A program made the position numbers and the translations under genes. A DNA stretch of 64,000 nt from Diphasiastrum complanatum (lineage: Eukaryota; Streptophyta; Lycopodiopsida; Lycopodiales; Lycopodiaceae), in NCBI GenBank assembly GCA_029204225.1, contig CM055113.1, positions 34,501,473 to 34,565,472 on the forward strand. Reading direction: 5' to 3'. Below the pieces are notes generated by a model. That model searched no databases and was not told where the DNA came from. It was given only the letters and a program-made list of their open reading frames with translations. This document shows positions 34,211-47,775 of this stretch, piece after piece (position 1 is the first letter of the stretch; each line of letters opens with the position of its first letter).

Positions 34211-35036
34211 GACTACAGGTTGCCTTTGTCGAAGAAGCTGAAGAAGAAATTTCAGACAATGAATTGGTATATCTCAAGGAGGTCAAAACAAATGAACCTA
34301 TGTATGAAAGTCAAGTTCAAAATGTTAAGAACAGTAATTTACAAGGATCAAATTTTAATTCTAAAGTTCAACCAGGACGTTTGTTTCGGTACAGAAGTAT
34401 ATATATTAGCTTAGCCAAACCCTACTAATTTTAGGGGTAGAAATAACGCTATTTGCTATAATTGTGGAGTACCAGGGCATTATTCAACATAATGTCTTGA
34501 ACCAAAGTGACAAATTGGTTATGTACCCTTATGTGGAATTGTCAAGGAGAAGGACATATCACCTCTAAATATCCTAAACCACCAATCAAAAAAATGATGT
34601 TTAAATATGTTAAATCCGATACCAACAAGGAAGGTCGGACTAAAGCTGAAGTGATACAGAGGATCGAATATGTATAGAAGATTCTACCTGGCCAAGTGAC
34701 TTGGATTTTCAAGTTAATAAGGTATCTATCTAAAGTGAGGTAAAAAAGATAGGCAAAGCCAAATTTGGCCTATTTTAAAGTCTAAGAAAAAGGCAAGGAA
34801 ATATACACAGTGTAAACAACCATCATCTATAAAGAAAATGATTAATAAATCTCTTACGCAAGATGATATAAAGGATGATCCTGTTTATGATCGAAATGAC
34901 AAGAAATACTTTGCCTCGAATAAAACTCAGCAAGTTGAAACACTTATTTCAAAAGAATTAAACCAACCAATGAAAAAAATTTCATTTGAGGAACATACAT
35001 CGAGTGAAATTCTTTCTAAAGCTAAGGTTGGATAAG
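34211..35036 (+). pseudogene. Retroelement gag-like fragment with zinc knuckles
   Basis: A plus-strand frame (34192-34428) rich in Glu and Asn leads into a knuckle CYNCGVPGHYST*C at 34454-34495 (CX2CX4HX4C with one stop). About 60 bases later is a second knuckle, CGNCQGEGH, which needs a one-base correction at about 34533. A Lys/Asp-rich open piece follows (34838-35035). Two knuckles are typical of LTR-retrotransposon or pararetrovirus-like nucleocapsid proteins, and I cannot choose between them. Non-functional. Confidence 0.55.
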
Positions 35037-36128
35037 TCAACTGTTTCTCGCCCTCTAGTTTTAGCATAGATTTAACCACACAACTTTGATCCAACTTAAG
35101 AATTATCTCCATCCTAAGTATAGACCTTCTTTCTATGGTTTTATAGTAGCTTTCATAATTGATATAGAGAATAGTGTCCATATTGGATACTTCACTATTT
35201 CTTACATCAATTTTACATATCAAGATGTAACTAGAACATGAAGAACCAAATAGAATGTAAAAGAAATGATTCTTCCATGCTTCCAACTTTTAACTCTCTG
35301 GAAAATAACAGCAACCAAACAATAACGTGAGTAATCAACCAATTCATGCATGTCTCCTCCACCTTTGTCCTTTCGCGATATGCCTTCACCATGAAAATCC
35401 ATGAATGAGCCTCCATCTCCATCTTGCCATAAGATATCATAAACCCTTGATGACTTGATCATGAATGAGTGATATGATGAGCCTCCCTTAGCTTCATTTC
35501 CATCAGCAAAACTAGCCAAGAATGCTAGTACAACTCCAACATCAAAATGATGCATAACAATGTGACTAGTTTTACCATATCTTGACAATTTGCACACATT
35601 CACATGAAATTGCTCAAACATGAGATGGAACAAGTAAAGTAAACATGAACAACACTTCCTTGATGATCCCTTGACCTTACTTGAGTCTACAATAACCTGC
35701 AAAAACAGATCCAAAGTACCTTTTCCACTTGACTTCTCTTTGATGCTCTTGACTAGCTCCAAATTACCACCTTTTCTTTTGTGTTGTTGAAGCTCTTTGA
35801 GATCAACCACTTGACCATCAAAGCCATTGAATTTTATTTTTTTTTCCAGCCATTAGTTGCATCCATTCCATGAAAACCACCATCCACTTGCATCATCTAC
35901 ACAAGAAGATTCACCAAAATCTGAGTCTGATTGGCTTAGTGCCTCTTTGATGGTCGGTTCCTGAATTAGGTAGCAGACATACTCATCAATGTATCTAATA
36001 GGCAGTGTGCATACTTTGGTTGATCTTCGTGGAGGTGGTGGAGGCTGATGATCCAGTCCTTGGTGTTTTTGCTTCTGAATAGCAGCAATGTCTTCTTCAA
36101 ATTCATTGTCGACTATCGGCATGTTCAA
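35037..36128 (-). pseudogene. Ty1/copia pol fragment (integrase-RT linker region)
   Basis: On the minus strand 36128-35853 reads an acidic stretch, then PPPPPRRSTKVCTLPIRYID and EYVCYLIQEPTIKEALSQ, the linker between integrase and reverse transcriptase in copia Pol. Below 35850 the frame decays; open pieces at 35810-35220 carry no clear RT motif. It belongs with the gag remnant at 36640-37480 on the same strand. Confidence 0.6.
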
Positions 36129-36629
36129 ATCTGTGGCTCAAATTTACATGACAATAGTTTCATCTGATGCTTTATGATGATTTGTCGTGAATGCATCATG
36201 ATCCACATCTCGACTAGGGGCATGTGATGCTTCTGCAGCTACATTCGCATGGTGATTCGATTGCACCTTGTTGTTGTTCTTGGCTTTCAGTATGCGACAG
36301 TCTTAAATCTCATGGTTGGTGCGCTTGCAATACTTGCAGAACAGAGTATGGTAACATTCAGGATAAGAAATTCAAAAGAACCCAAGTTATTGTCTTCAAA
36401 TTTGATCGGTCAAAAGGAACTTTGCATTCCATTGATCCACATTTGTTGCAACATCCCGATTTTCATTCAATAACTTAGCTAATCATTTATATGTTTAGTA
36501 GATAAGCATAAGCCACAATGCTTAAAATCCTAGAGGAAACAAAGGTCTCTATCTAGCTCCTTTAGTTGGTTGAATTAGTTGTGTATGCCCCCCATCATGT
36601 GTCTAGTGTTCAGAATCAATATACCATGG
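36129..36629. other. Unassigned, possible gypsy LTR start
   Basis: Sequence between the copia pol and gag remnants. TTGCAACATCCCGATTTTC near 36446-36464 resembles the usual start of gypsy LTRs. No gene is recognised. Confidence 0.25.
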
Positions 36630-37480
36630 CTAATTTGATGATAATGCAACAATGAAGATGTTCAAATCTTCAATCACTTTCTCATTGACAAGATGGCCAA
36701 CATGTTTGGGCTTATCCTTGCCATATTTCACCAAGAACTTTTGGCATTGACTCTTCCAATGGCCCTTCTTTTCACAATAGAAGCACTTCCCTTTCGTCTC
36801 GTCTTTTTTTTTTTTTTGGTGTTGTTTTTTGTGCACCACTAAAGTTTGTGACCATTGACATTATGAAGTCGAGCCTTGACTACCTCTCGTCGTTGCTCCT
36901 CGTGCATCAACTATAAGCTCATTAAAGGTAGGCATTTTCTCTCTTGATGCTATCTTGCCCATAACCATCTATTAAGATTTTGTGATATCACACCAGACAT
37001 TGTGCACTAGTTCGATATCATGAATCCGCTCACCAATGGAGTGCAATTCATCTTTCAGTGTTTTGATTCGAGTCAAATAAGTCTAAATACGCTCTCCTTA
37101 TTCCAATTGAATGTTATTTGCTTTGACTTCAAAAATATAACCCAAGATGGATTTGATGTTTTAGACTACTCCCTAATCATTTCCCAAGCTTGACTTGGCG
37201 TCAAAGCATTACTGAAATGGATGATTAAGTGGCCCTTCACTAAGAGGTTAATAGTTGAACACCTTTTCCATGGCTGGTACTCTGTTCTTGGTTTTCGTAC
37301 TTGTAGACACAATCTGAGTGTCCTTCGCTTGGAGGACATAGCCTTTCGTTTGGTCAAAAATAGCTTAAGAACAAAGAAATTAGGCCCTTTTTTTATTTTT
37401 GAACTTTTTCTGCGAGATAAAAAAAACCCTACCCTTCAACGGAACTTGAACTTCAAGGACATTTTTAGTTTGAATTTGTT
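36630..37480 (-). pseudogene. Ty1/copia gag fragment with zinc knuckle
   Basis: Reading down the minus strand: FSNALTPSQAWEMI near 37200, then in another frame LKDELHSIGERIHDIELVHN around 37060-37000, typical of the UBN2 region of copia gag. It is followed by TFNELIVDARG-like sequence and a zinc knuckle CFYCEKKGHWKSQC (36785-36744; CX2CX4HX4C). Several stops and shifts. Gag binds element RNA in the particle; this copy is dead. Confidence 0.7.
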
Positions 37481-38582
37481 ATGAAATTGAAGGCCACCAA
37501 ACCATTCCGACCCCTTCACATATAAGTTTGATTCAAAAGAATCCAATTGCTATTACTGGTCCGACGACTGTGAATACCAATCATGACCTCCATGGATTTC
37601 GATCTTGGACTTGTGCACTGAACCTAATTCTCGAATTGCTAAACATACATTTGCACAAATTGTCTGGCTCATTTTGTGGGGGGGAAGGCCCTACCCGAGG
37701 GCCTTCCATGTTGTGAGGGCCATTGCCCGAGGGTGGGAGCCCGAGGGCAGGGCCCAAACTGCACGGAAGGGCCGAGGGCCCGGGCCTTCCTCTGCGTAAT
37801 GCTCAATGCGAAAGGGTGCATGTGAAGGGTGCGATTCCTGCATAATGGACTACTAAGCCAGCTGTCATATCCATCATTCCAACAGAACTGGCTAGTAATC
37901 CAGCTATCACAGGCATTCTGTAGATTGTGGCATTAAGAACTGTCTGCATGAAAATTATGTGGACCTCCAAAATACACACGAACTCTGCGCACTGGGCATT
38001 ACGGCTTGCGCAAGGTCTTGGAGCTATCCTCCTTGTCTCTTTTAACTAGCTTAAGGTTAGGGTATTCTTTGAAACCCTAAAATGCACCCCATTGATTCTC
38101 TCTCCTCTCTCTAAGATCTGCCACCAAATCAAAGGAATTTCTACTTCTCAAAGGTCACCCTGGCCTACTTATGGACTGAAAAGTTACTATATGCAAAACC
38201 ATAATAAATCAAAAAAATTCAAATAAATTTTTCATTCAACCCTAAAAGTCCGTCCTACGGAAGATTTTGTAGCACAACTCTTTGCTAAACCTTCTTTCCA
38301 AACCCTGAGACAACTTACAGATACTCTACACTAGCCAAGAACATTAGGATTTAGTGCCGAATTTTCACTATAACCTGCAAATTCTCGGAAAATTGATTTT
38401 CGAAATTCTCATTAACGAACCTGAATTTCATGAAACCAATCTCATAGTATCTCAACATTGTGCACAATCCTGCTAGGCTCTAATACCTACTTAAAATTCC
38501 ATCAAATAGGATCACAAAATAGCATAGTAAAAGTAAACTCAAGCACTAGCTCAATTTTTTGAAAAACCTCTAAGAGCTTATG

Positions 38583-38626
<44 letters not shown>

Positions 38627-40529
38627 AAGGTGACTTGATGGCATCAACAAGTACCTAACCATTCCAAAAACATTCAAAGGCCTTCATTGTTCCAATCAAC
38701 CACCACTCTACATCCTCCATTGACACATTCAATAATGAGTACTACATGAAATCCTTGAAGGCTTGACAGATCTAGCTTAGTCTACATATCGGCTTGCTTG
38801 AATATGTTTTCCAATAAAAACAACTTGCTACATTGAATCATGATTGTCAAATTATTTTTGTCCTCCATTAAAGTGATCAGATTTCAAAATTCTGATTATT
38901 CAGATGAACATTCTTCTAAACATGGAAGCATTCTTTATCTAAACAGAAGAAATCAACATACATTCAAAAGCACCAGCTAGTCCGAAAAAGTTTTGAAGTA
39001 TCTGAGTCGAGTAAAAACATTGACATAAAAACCTGCCTGAGCACAATGAGAGTACACAGATACATCCTAACCAAAAGAAACCTGTTCCAGGTCTTTGAGA
39101 ACGAAATGTACTGTACATTCCGGAACTACGTTTATTTTTTTAGTTTTAATGGTAAAAAAACACAGAAACGAATTGCCTTGCTGCCTCGATCCTAAGTACT
39201 GAAATTAGTGGCAATCACATAAGATTCCTCGTATAATGCTCTGCCAGAACTATGTATCTTGTAAGATCTTCCGGAACTAGCAGAACTAGGTATCATGTTC
39301 TGCACGTATGGAGTGATACATACAGAACATGCTTCTATGAGACGAATTTCACAATGCATTCCATTTTGGATCGTGCATCTACCCCTAAGATGTTAAGAAT
39401 AAAAAATAAAACTAACTTTTTTGGTACGTACTGAAAGAAAAAAAAGAATTTGCTCGTTCCGGAAGATCCTAACTAAGCGCTTCATATTTATCCCTACAAA
39501 TCTATGTAAAATGCCAAGAAGGCTGAAGAGTCATGTTGACCTATTTGAATAGAATGAGCAAATCTACTGAGTTTATGAAAGACCAGCCAACAAGACCGCA
39601 TGCCTGCGTGTACAGAAAACTTCCATCTAACAAGAAAAACAATACCAGCACAAATTTATTGAGGCAAAGAGAAAAGTATCTGGTTGGTAAATAATGACAC
39701 CTTGGCACAATAGACATAATGTGCTTGAGTGATTGCCTTTTGAGGGAGGCTTATATTAAAAATACATCGATATAGAAAATCTGCATATCAACAATGCTCA
39801 TCTTGAGTTCCAGCAAAACAATCGCCCCACATATGTGAGAGCTAGCCTTTTCTGAAACCATACATAATTGTTTCACTGAACTAGGGATATTGGCCAATCA
39901 AAAGCTCACATACTGCTACAAGCACTTCCTGCCAAGTTCAATGAATATCATATTAACATTACTAGAGCATAAATTTGCTCTCTTTCCAAAGGCTTCAACA
40001 CCATGCCTTGCAAATAAGATCAAAGGCTTCAAATCATTCCATATCAAAATATAAGTAGCATGTGTGTCCCACAGACTGTTGTTCTGCTGGAACAGGGCCT
40101 CAACAAATAATAGATCATCCAATCATAAAACCAAATCTTTGAATTTACCTGCATAGCAAGGAGCTCTTGCAAAAAAGATCACTAGGTGATGGATTTTTAA
40201 TTATATTTGAAGGGTACAAAGGACCATCAATCGTGATGCAATTGCAGCATGGAAACATGATATTTATAAAGGTGTTCCTTCGAGTTGTGCCAGTGCTACT
40301 CGCCCTTGAAAACAGCAATAATTCTATTGTCTGCAGCAACTTAATACATGAGAAAGTGACATTGAAGCAGGTAAACAGTCAACAAATTTGGCACAAGTCA
40401 TATGTTCCTTACCATGTGAAGATGCACCTCTAGCTTTCAGGATAGAACAATGTGTTACAACTTTTCTGATGTTGCATTCAATGTCTACAGGGTATCAGAA
40501 TTGAATTTTAGAAACCAAAAGCCTTGTCG
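37481..40529. other. No gene identified; GC-rich block, CT repeat, TTCCGGAA cluster
   Basis: At 37678-37797 there is a GC-rich block with GAGGGCC/GGCCCT inverted words. A (CT)n run lies at 38584-38624. Three TTCCGGAA palindromes lie at 39118-39125, 39269-39276 and 39457-39464. Otherwise AT-rich with only short frames. The right end is downstream of SufD and probably includes its 3' UTR (minus strand). Confidence 0.4.
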
Positions 40530-43500
40530 TTAACGTTCATCTGATAGACCAATAAAAGCCTTGGCTTTTACAACCCCCTCAGCAGCAAGAGATTCTTTCA
40601 CAATGTGCTGGAGTCTTTCCCGAAGATCTTTGTAACTAATTCTCTCAATCACTTCGGCAGCAAAAGAAAAAACAAGGGCTGATCTTGCTGTTTGAGCATC
40701 TATACCTCGCGCTCTAAAATAAAATAATTGCTCTTCTTCAAGATCACTGATGGCTGCACCATGTGAGCACTTCACATCATCTGCAACAATCTGCAAATTT
40801 GGTTTAATATTAACAGTGGCCCTTGGTGCAAGTAGCAGACTTCGACTCAGTTGGCCAGCATCAGTATTCTGTGCATACCTGTAAAACAAAAGAAATGCCA
40901 CTCAATTCGTACAGTCATTGATGTCATGCACCTATGGTCTACAAACAAGCATTGACATTATTGTTCATTTCTAGGGTGTCTGTTCATTGCACCATATTGA
41001 AGTATTAAGATGGAAATTTTCCTGAAACATGGAGGAATCACAACGAATCAACCATCACATGAGCAAGCTTACAATTTCTCTAATGCTAAATGATAGCGCA
41101 AGAGGGTCCAGCAGGTCCAGCCAAAATTAGGTTGATCATTGGCTTGCATCCACGTGTCTACCAGAGTAGCTATATAACCTCTAGCCAATAGATTCCCAAG
41201 CCAAAGAAGCTTTATAACCTATTGCACCCTCAATGGAGTATCATATTGAAACAATTACTAATGGTCGAATCCAAAACAAACAATTTCACAATGCAAGGCA
41301 AGGAACTCCCAAACAGATTGGCAAAATTTTACCTGTATATTGTCTGGGACCGAGACCAACAAGCAAAAATTTCAAAATCCCATAACCATGATGGGGTAAA
41401 CAATATATGTTTCAGAAATCTCGAGCTGCTACATCTATCAATCACTCAAGAACTGAAGCTATAGTTTGAAGGCAGAAGAACTGAGAGATGGTTCTTGACA
41501 AGAGTTGAATTATAATGTGCGTAGAAGTTAGCTCCGCTTTGGCATTTTAAATTAACTAATAACAATACTGTGCAATATTTCCAGCTGTTAACAAGAGTTC
41601 AAGCATCGATAACAGGGTACGATTGTGGCCTGATATTTTCTGGGATAAATGCTTCTGTACCATTTGCAGAACTGTAGGAGTTGAACTCCTCTTTGCAGTT
41701 TACGAGCTCGCTAAGTTGTGTGTAGAGAGAGCAAGAAGCGTTCATTAAAATCTTCGCACAATAACTTGCAGTTCTCTGGACACAGCCAATTTTTTCCTAT
41801 CATGGGTCTTGAGATAGACCACATGATAACATACAAAAGGAACCCGCATAGCCAAAAACAAGGAGGTTCTACACTTGAATACGTGAGTACTTCTCAGCAT
41901 TGTTGGAGGGGATTCAAGGAAATGTTCAATTCAAATTTTGTAATACATCATTAAGATGGTACAATCGATAGGACTTTCCATTAGCAGTGATCCAGAAAAG
42001 TTTGCCCATTAAATAAGATCACAAATAGAGTCAGGGTTTAGGGTTTGACATACCTGTTTACTCTAACATTTCCATCAAAAACAGCATGACCGGATGAGCT
42101 CATAACAATACATTTGTGAAGCTGTCGACTGCACCCATGTGGATGAGATAACACTATCCTACTATGCAGGTCTTGCAACTGCTTTGTCCCTGCCAACTGG
42201 AATGTTGATACTTCTGTTGTTGTTTCAGGACCTGATTGTTCAATATGCAGATTATGTCTACTCAGCCTGCCACCAACACCAGCTTCCACAAGTTTGTAGA
42301 TGCTAGAATCATCCTGAAACCAACAGTCAAAAGAGATATCAAGGTTCCGAGTTGATTAAAGAGCTTAGCAACTAAACAGTTTCAGTCAGATAAACACTAC
42401 ATGTCTTCTGTATCGAAGCACATATAAATTAATCAAACTAGTATGTGATGGAACTTAAAAGGCACAAATCCATGCTTCTTGGTTATTTCAGTAGTGAGCC
42501 CATTCAGGGACAGAAAAAGCCATCCTTCATAATGAACATATGAAACTTTTGTTCTCCACTTACCTTAAAGTTTTAGTGGAAGCTTCTTCCTCAAACCACT
42601 CTCTCACAATCTAGGCATTTGACTGTAGTTTACAGGCTCATGTAGTGTTAAACAGGCCTTAAAGAAGACAGGACATAATTGGCAAAGCATAGTCGGTCTC
42701 ATCAGTTTGTACATACTAAATAGTATAAAGTATATAGAGAATTAGAAATGCCAAGAGGCTGTAACTTAAGCAAATTGCAGCAGCACGAAGACATTGGAGC
42801 CTACTTGTTGATATAATAGTGATCTTTGCTCCCACTCCCCAGGAGGCTCTCACCATTGAACTGAGATTCAGGTACCAACTGTTTAAGAAGATGTGGAGAA
42901 AGATAGATGGACTAGTCGCAGAATGCCAAGTCCTGTAATCTGATAGAGTTTCAGTAGAGCTTCAAGATAGCATTTTCCATATAAACAGGTTGTGCATGTT
43001 GCAAGAAAAGCAAAAGCATAATTCCATCAAGGGATGATTCTGAAGATTGTCTATAGGTCGGCCCCTTAAAAGCAACCAACAACATAAAATCCTTCAGTGA
43101 TAAGGTCTCCTGAATTTCATAGAAGGTCATACTCGAAGGCATTGACATACAGCAGCGGGTTCTTAAAGATAAAATATAGGTATGTGTGCCGTTTTACAGA
43201 TATTTTCAGGTCTCACCTGAACTTTTCAAAATATGGATACTGCAACTGGCATCTTGTGTTCTATGGATCCCGAGGAGAAGCCTACTTGCAAGAAACTAAC
43301 TCATGCTTGTGAGTTTAAATGTCCGGTAAAAATTGTTGTTTCATCCTAGAAATAGCTGACATGGTAGCTCTATTTCCATGTGCTTGCCAGTAAAAGTGTG
43401 CTAGAAACTGCTATGGATCTCAGATTCTGTGGGATTGCAGTTACCACATCACAACCTATTGCACTGACTTCCCCAAACAGGAAAATATAGCCATGCATGA

Positions 43501-45296
43501 AGTATGATAAGGTGCACCTTACTGTGATATGCATAGTACTTGTTAACATTTGCTTTGTGATGATTGTGCCATTTTTTCTCAACCAGACTATCGACATGAT
43601 TATGTGACATAGCCGCTTTCAAAAACTAAAAACACAGGCATCAGAAAATTTGACCACAAGGGATTGCCAACAAGCTAACTCATACAACACAACTATTGAA
43701 AAGCTTGAGAAAAGTTGAGGTTTTCTTATAAGGCTCCGTGTAAGTCCAGATACATCATTAACCTAACTTCTCCAACCTTCAATTCTGCAACTCCCGCTTC
43801 CATGCAGCTTCTCAATACAAAACCAGGTATTTCCATACATTGCAAAAATGAAATAGCAGACATAAAATGCCTAGGTCAACTAAGTATGATTCACACCAAA
43901 ACTTAGTTCAACAACATTTTGGTGAGGTCTTCCCACATACCTGAGAAACAAAGGTCTTTTTAATATGAACAGAAGTCCTCTCCTGTGTTTGTACATAACT
44001 ATGAGTGACTTTGGCTCCTTGGGAAACAAAAATCTCAGAAACGGAATTTGACCAATACACTGTCTGTGATGCTCCAACAAACTCCTCAACTAGGTCCAGT
44101 TCTGCTCCTTTTTCTACAACAACAAGTAAGCGGGGACTGGACAGTGATATTTGAGAACCTGAACTCCCGGTATATGAGCGATTTTCAGATGAGTAATACA
44201 CAACATGAAGGGGTTTTTCAACCTTTAAACCCGAGAGGAGTATTACCACACCCACATCACGAGCACCAATCCCATTGAGAGTAGCAAACAAGTCAGAATC
44301 ATCTCCAGAAGCAGATCCTAAGAGCTTTGATGCAATAAGAGAGTCAACTTGCTTATCAGGAAGTGTCAAAACACTTCCAATAATAAGCTCTTCAGGAACA
44401 TCATGAAGATTTGACAGGGTAGTTGAAAGGACTCCATCAACAAAAACTAGACGTAGACTATCTGTTTCTCCAAGATGTAAAGAGGAAAGATCAACATCGT
44501 TTTCGGGTGATGCATTGGAAGGCCAAATCTCAAAATCTCTGAGGAACTTCACATCTGTGAAACGGTAGGCTTCAGTCTTGCTTGTAGGCCACTTCAAATT
44601 CACTATTGCCTCAGCAGAATGATCCCGAAGTCCTTTGAGAGCTATGCCACCAGATCCCACAGCATCATTTTTCGAAATTGAATCCTCAAGCTTCTCCGCT
44701 AGATCAAGAAGAAAAAGATCCGAAGTTTGGCTTGGGGAAATTGAACTTTTTGGCCCTTCTCTGACATTCAGAGATGCTTTCAGCAGAAACCTCGTTTTTG
44801 TCCTCCCTGTTTTCCTGACACAGTTCACCAGACAAATTGAACAAGCTCATCTTGAACAAAGAATAGCAAATAAACTATTACAGCTAAGTAGGACAACAAG
44901 TCATATTCATAGCCAACAGCAAGAATAAAAGGCTGAAAATGACACAGGCACTGAGATTTTAGATTGCCGCATACCAGTTCTGGATTTCAAGTGTAAGATA
45001 GTCTGAAAAAAGAAAATTCAGTATTCAACAATAAAAACTGGTAAAGTAGAACATCCGCGCTTAGGCATGAGGATGGAGAAAACTTACAAAATGGAGCTAG
45101 GGTTGCAAGAAAAGGCTTCATATCTCAGTGCTCTGCCCTGTCCCTTGAAAAGGCAAATTTCACCATTGACAGGCTTCTTCCCTCCACCAATTGAAGACTG
45201 GTAGATGCTTGCAGATTTAGACAAGTGTGTTTCAGTTTTGGGGGCAGAAGACAGGAACTCATAGGAGCAGAAAGAGCTTATCTGCATGACAGACAT
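40530..45296 (-). CDS. SUFD: Chloroplast Fe-S cluster assembly scaffold subunit SufD (ABCI7)
   Basis: Four exons: 45296-45088, 44814-43941, 42313-42054 and 40878-40530 (TAA). All introns are GT-AG and every phase agrees, giving 563 residues. Exon 1 (Ser/Lys-rich, no acidic block, MSVMQISSFCSYEFLSS) looks like a plastid transit peptide. Exon 2 begins the conserved protein (WPTSKTEAYRFTDVKFLRDF). Exons 3 and 4 carry the beta-helix core and family hallmarks SRQLHKCIVMSSSGHAVFDG, NIKPNLQIVADDVKCSHGA and ISDLEEEQLFYFRARGID. SufD forms the SufBC2D scaffold, which builds Fe-S clusters in the stroma using the SufC ATPase. No in-frame defect is visible. Length is somewhat greater than the roughly 475 residues I recall for Arabidopsis, mainly in the N-terminal part. 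Confidence 0.93.
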
Positions 45297-45370
45297 TCTT
45301 GAGAGAATAAAAGAGTTGCGGATTCCAAATGGAATGCTTCCACCAGCAAAAGGTATGCGTCCGGTGCACA

Positions 45371-45534
45371 GAATTGTTTTCTTTGAGCCTGCAGCCTGCT
45401 TGGAAGCTAATTTTGCTCACTGTTTCTTCAAACATAAACGAAACTGCGGATCTGAATTGTTTTCTTTGAGCCTGCAGCCTGATTGGAAGCTAATTTTGCT
45501 CTGTTTCTTCAAACATAAACGAAACTGCGGCTTG
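45371..45534. repeat. 83-bp tandem duplication upstream of SufD
   Basis: Unit 1 (45371-45453) and unit 2 (45454-45534) both start GAATTGTTTTCTTTGAGCC and contain CAAACATAAACGAAACTGCG. They differ by one C/A change and a 2-base indel. The pair lies 75-240 bp upstream of the SufD ATG, in its likely 5' UTR or promoter. Confidence 0.85.
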
Positions 45535-46573
45535 TCAGATCATTGCTTTCGCTAATTCTTCTGAAATTGACTCCACTCCATCGCTGGAAACCCTAATTTC
45601 TCTGCAAAAGCAGAGGAATGCAAGGAAGGAGAGATGGCTTCTGTTCTTCTTGCATCCAGAAATGCGAGTATGGAGGCTTAACCGCACGGTGTATTTCACG
45701 CCCCATCGCTAGGATTCTGCCACGCGTACACCTGCAATTTCGGGCTGCTTTGTGCTTTTGGATCGTGGCACCGTGGCAAGATCTGGACGTTTGTGAGGAA
45801 TCCGACGGTGGGCGGGGTTTGAAACATCCCTTGGGTTTAAGAGACCATGGGCAGAAAAAAGAGTCGTACATGAGTGAGGCTCTTCTCTCTTGGGGAATAG
45901 ATGGGTTGGAAAGAGTCCTTTTTAAGGGCATCTTTCCATGTCACTCGTTTCACTCACGCGGCGCACCTATGCGGGTCTACACGTGACCCGTTTTCTTTAG
46001 CACCTAAAAATTGGATTCTATGCAAACCCACTCACCCGTTGAACGATCCGTTCATTTTCGTCCCTTTTCGCAGGTGAACGGCTGCATAGAAAGATGCTCT
46101 AAAAAGCCAAGGAGGGGATGAGATGCAACTTAATGGCACTACATTTTTTAGGTCCACTCTCTTGGATGGTAACCATGTGTCAGAATTCCACTTGGAGACT
46201 TTTGAATTGTTGATCTTCAACACATGGCATGCTCCTTGAGCATATCGAGCTGCCGCATGCTTAAAATCCTCACAATGCCAACAAGATACAGATCCAAATC
46301 TTTACACCGTGATCCACGCCAAGTGTCAAAACTTTCACTTGGAAACTTTTGAATGGCTCATCATTAACACGTGAAAAGATTTGAGTCTTCTTAAGAATAT
46401 CCAACATTGGGGCAAATTTAAAATCTTAGTGTACATTGGGGGAGGTAGGCTCAAGGGGGTTACCACCACTTTACTTGGTCCAAGCATGTGAGGGTGCTAA
46501 GTGCTTGAATGACTTAATCACACATTTTGATTGACCCATGATCCCCGATTACGATAGGCTTGGGGGGGGGGGG
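45535..46573. other. No gene identified (SufD upstream region and beyond)
   Basis: GC-richer part to about 46000 may be the SufD promoter; open frames on both strands there (45593-45986) show no domain. The rest is non-coding. It ends with twelve G (46562-46573) flanked by ATAGGCT on both sides, next to the 357-bp repeat. Confidence 0.35.
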
Positions 46574-46930
46574 ATAGGCTCATATGGGTCGTTATTGACC
46601 TAGGTCCCACTACAAAATCACAAGGCCCACAATTCTAAAGTTAAGTGTTCTTTTGCTTATCTCGATCTTGGGAGGCATGTATTATTGAGACATCCCCCTA
46701 CTTCCTACATCACAATGGGAGTTTGTGGCTTGGAGTACACACACTTGCATGGAAATTTCTCAATTTTGTAGTTGTCAACCCTACCTTGTTCTGCCAATAG
46801 GGAACATGTTGCATATCACCTCTTTGGGTAGCAATTGTAATATCCTGAATTTGAAACAATTTGTGTTTTATCTATATTTTAAGGATTTGCTCTTTAGCCT
46901 TATGAATATCATGGGTTTTCTTGGTCCATC
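46574..46930 (+). repeat. 357-bp direct repeat, copy 1
   Basis: Nearly identical to 47776-48132; I count two differences by eye. It starts ATAGGCTCATAT and ends TTGGTCCATC. The piece TGTAATATCCTGAATTTG inside (near 46838) resembles a gypsy LTR start, so the unit may be a mobile-element fragment. Confidence 0.9.
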
Positions 46931-47775
46931 ATCTCAACCTCTTAGGACACAGCTGATCAGGAGCATAATCGGGCTGATATACCACAAGAGCCAGCACCAC
47001 AAGGAGCAGAACAGCTTCCTGATGACTAGCAGGGCAGTGAAAGCAACGTCGAGGCACCAATCCTCGATGCCGAATTATATCAAAAGGTTTTTGGAACACT
47101 ACTGCCGGATACGCAGAAGCTATTCAGCATCTTGCCAGCTTGGAGAAAGTATCCAAGATGTTGGCTCAAAAGTATGAAAGAGTCCAAGCAGACCTCGCCC
47201 AGAGGGATACAGAGCTGAGCGAAACAAAGTCTGAGCTGGCCTATAGAAGATTTTTCTAACTACAACCACATGATGTCGCAACAATGTTATGCAACCATAA
47301 TAATGACTCCAAGATTGCTACAAAGCACTTGAGAACAAAAGAGCAATTATTTGTTGAAGAACTCCATGCATTGGAGATACTCTAAAGAACAATGAACTTG
47401 TTCAAGTAATCCTTAATGGATTAAGAGATGAGTATAAAAACATTGTCCAATCCTATGCTATTAAGGAGGAGCTACCAACATTGGAAACTCTTCAAGGAGT
47501 TCTAATTGCTAAAGAAAGAAAGCAAGAGAACAAGTTGTTGAGGATCAACAAACTCTCAATGAAGGATGGTGGAGATGACAAAGCACTCTTCACCAAGGAC
47601 AAGTCAAGAGGCAAGGACAAAGGACAACATCAACACTTCAAGAAGGACAAGGACAAAGCAAAGATCAAAGACTATGATCGAGAAGTAGATGACTTATCTC
47701 ATTCTTCTACTTCCAATTACAAGAAGATTCAAGAAAATCAAGCCAACATTACCAAAGAGGACTCATTTTCATAAC
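46931..47775 (+). pseudogene. Retroelement gag pieces between the 357-bp repeats
   Basis: The left part (46950-47240) encodes in shifting frames a gag-like coiled coil (AIQHLASLEKVSKML, then AQRDTELSETKSEL). The right part is copia gag of UBN2 type: around 47395-47450 NELVQVILNGLRDEYKNIVQ, then LQGVLIAKERKQENK and a long Lys/Asp-rich tail (open frame 47481-47774). The zinc knuckle region is poorly preserved. The gag should run directly into the protease found at 48133, but copy 2 of the repeat lies between them. Confidence 0.6.
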
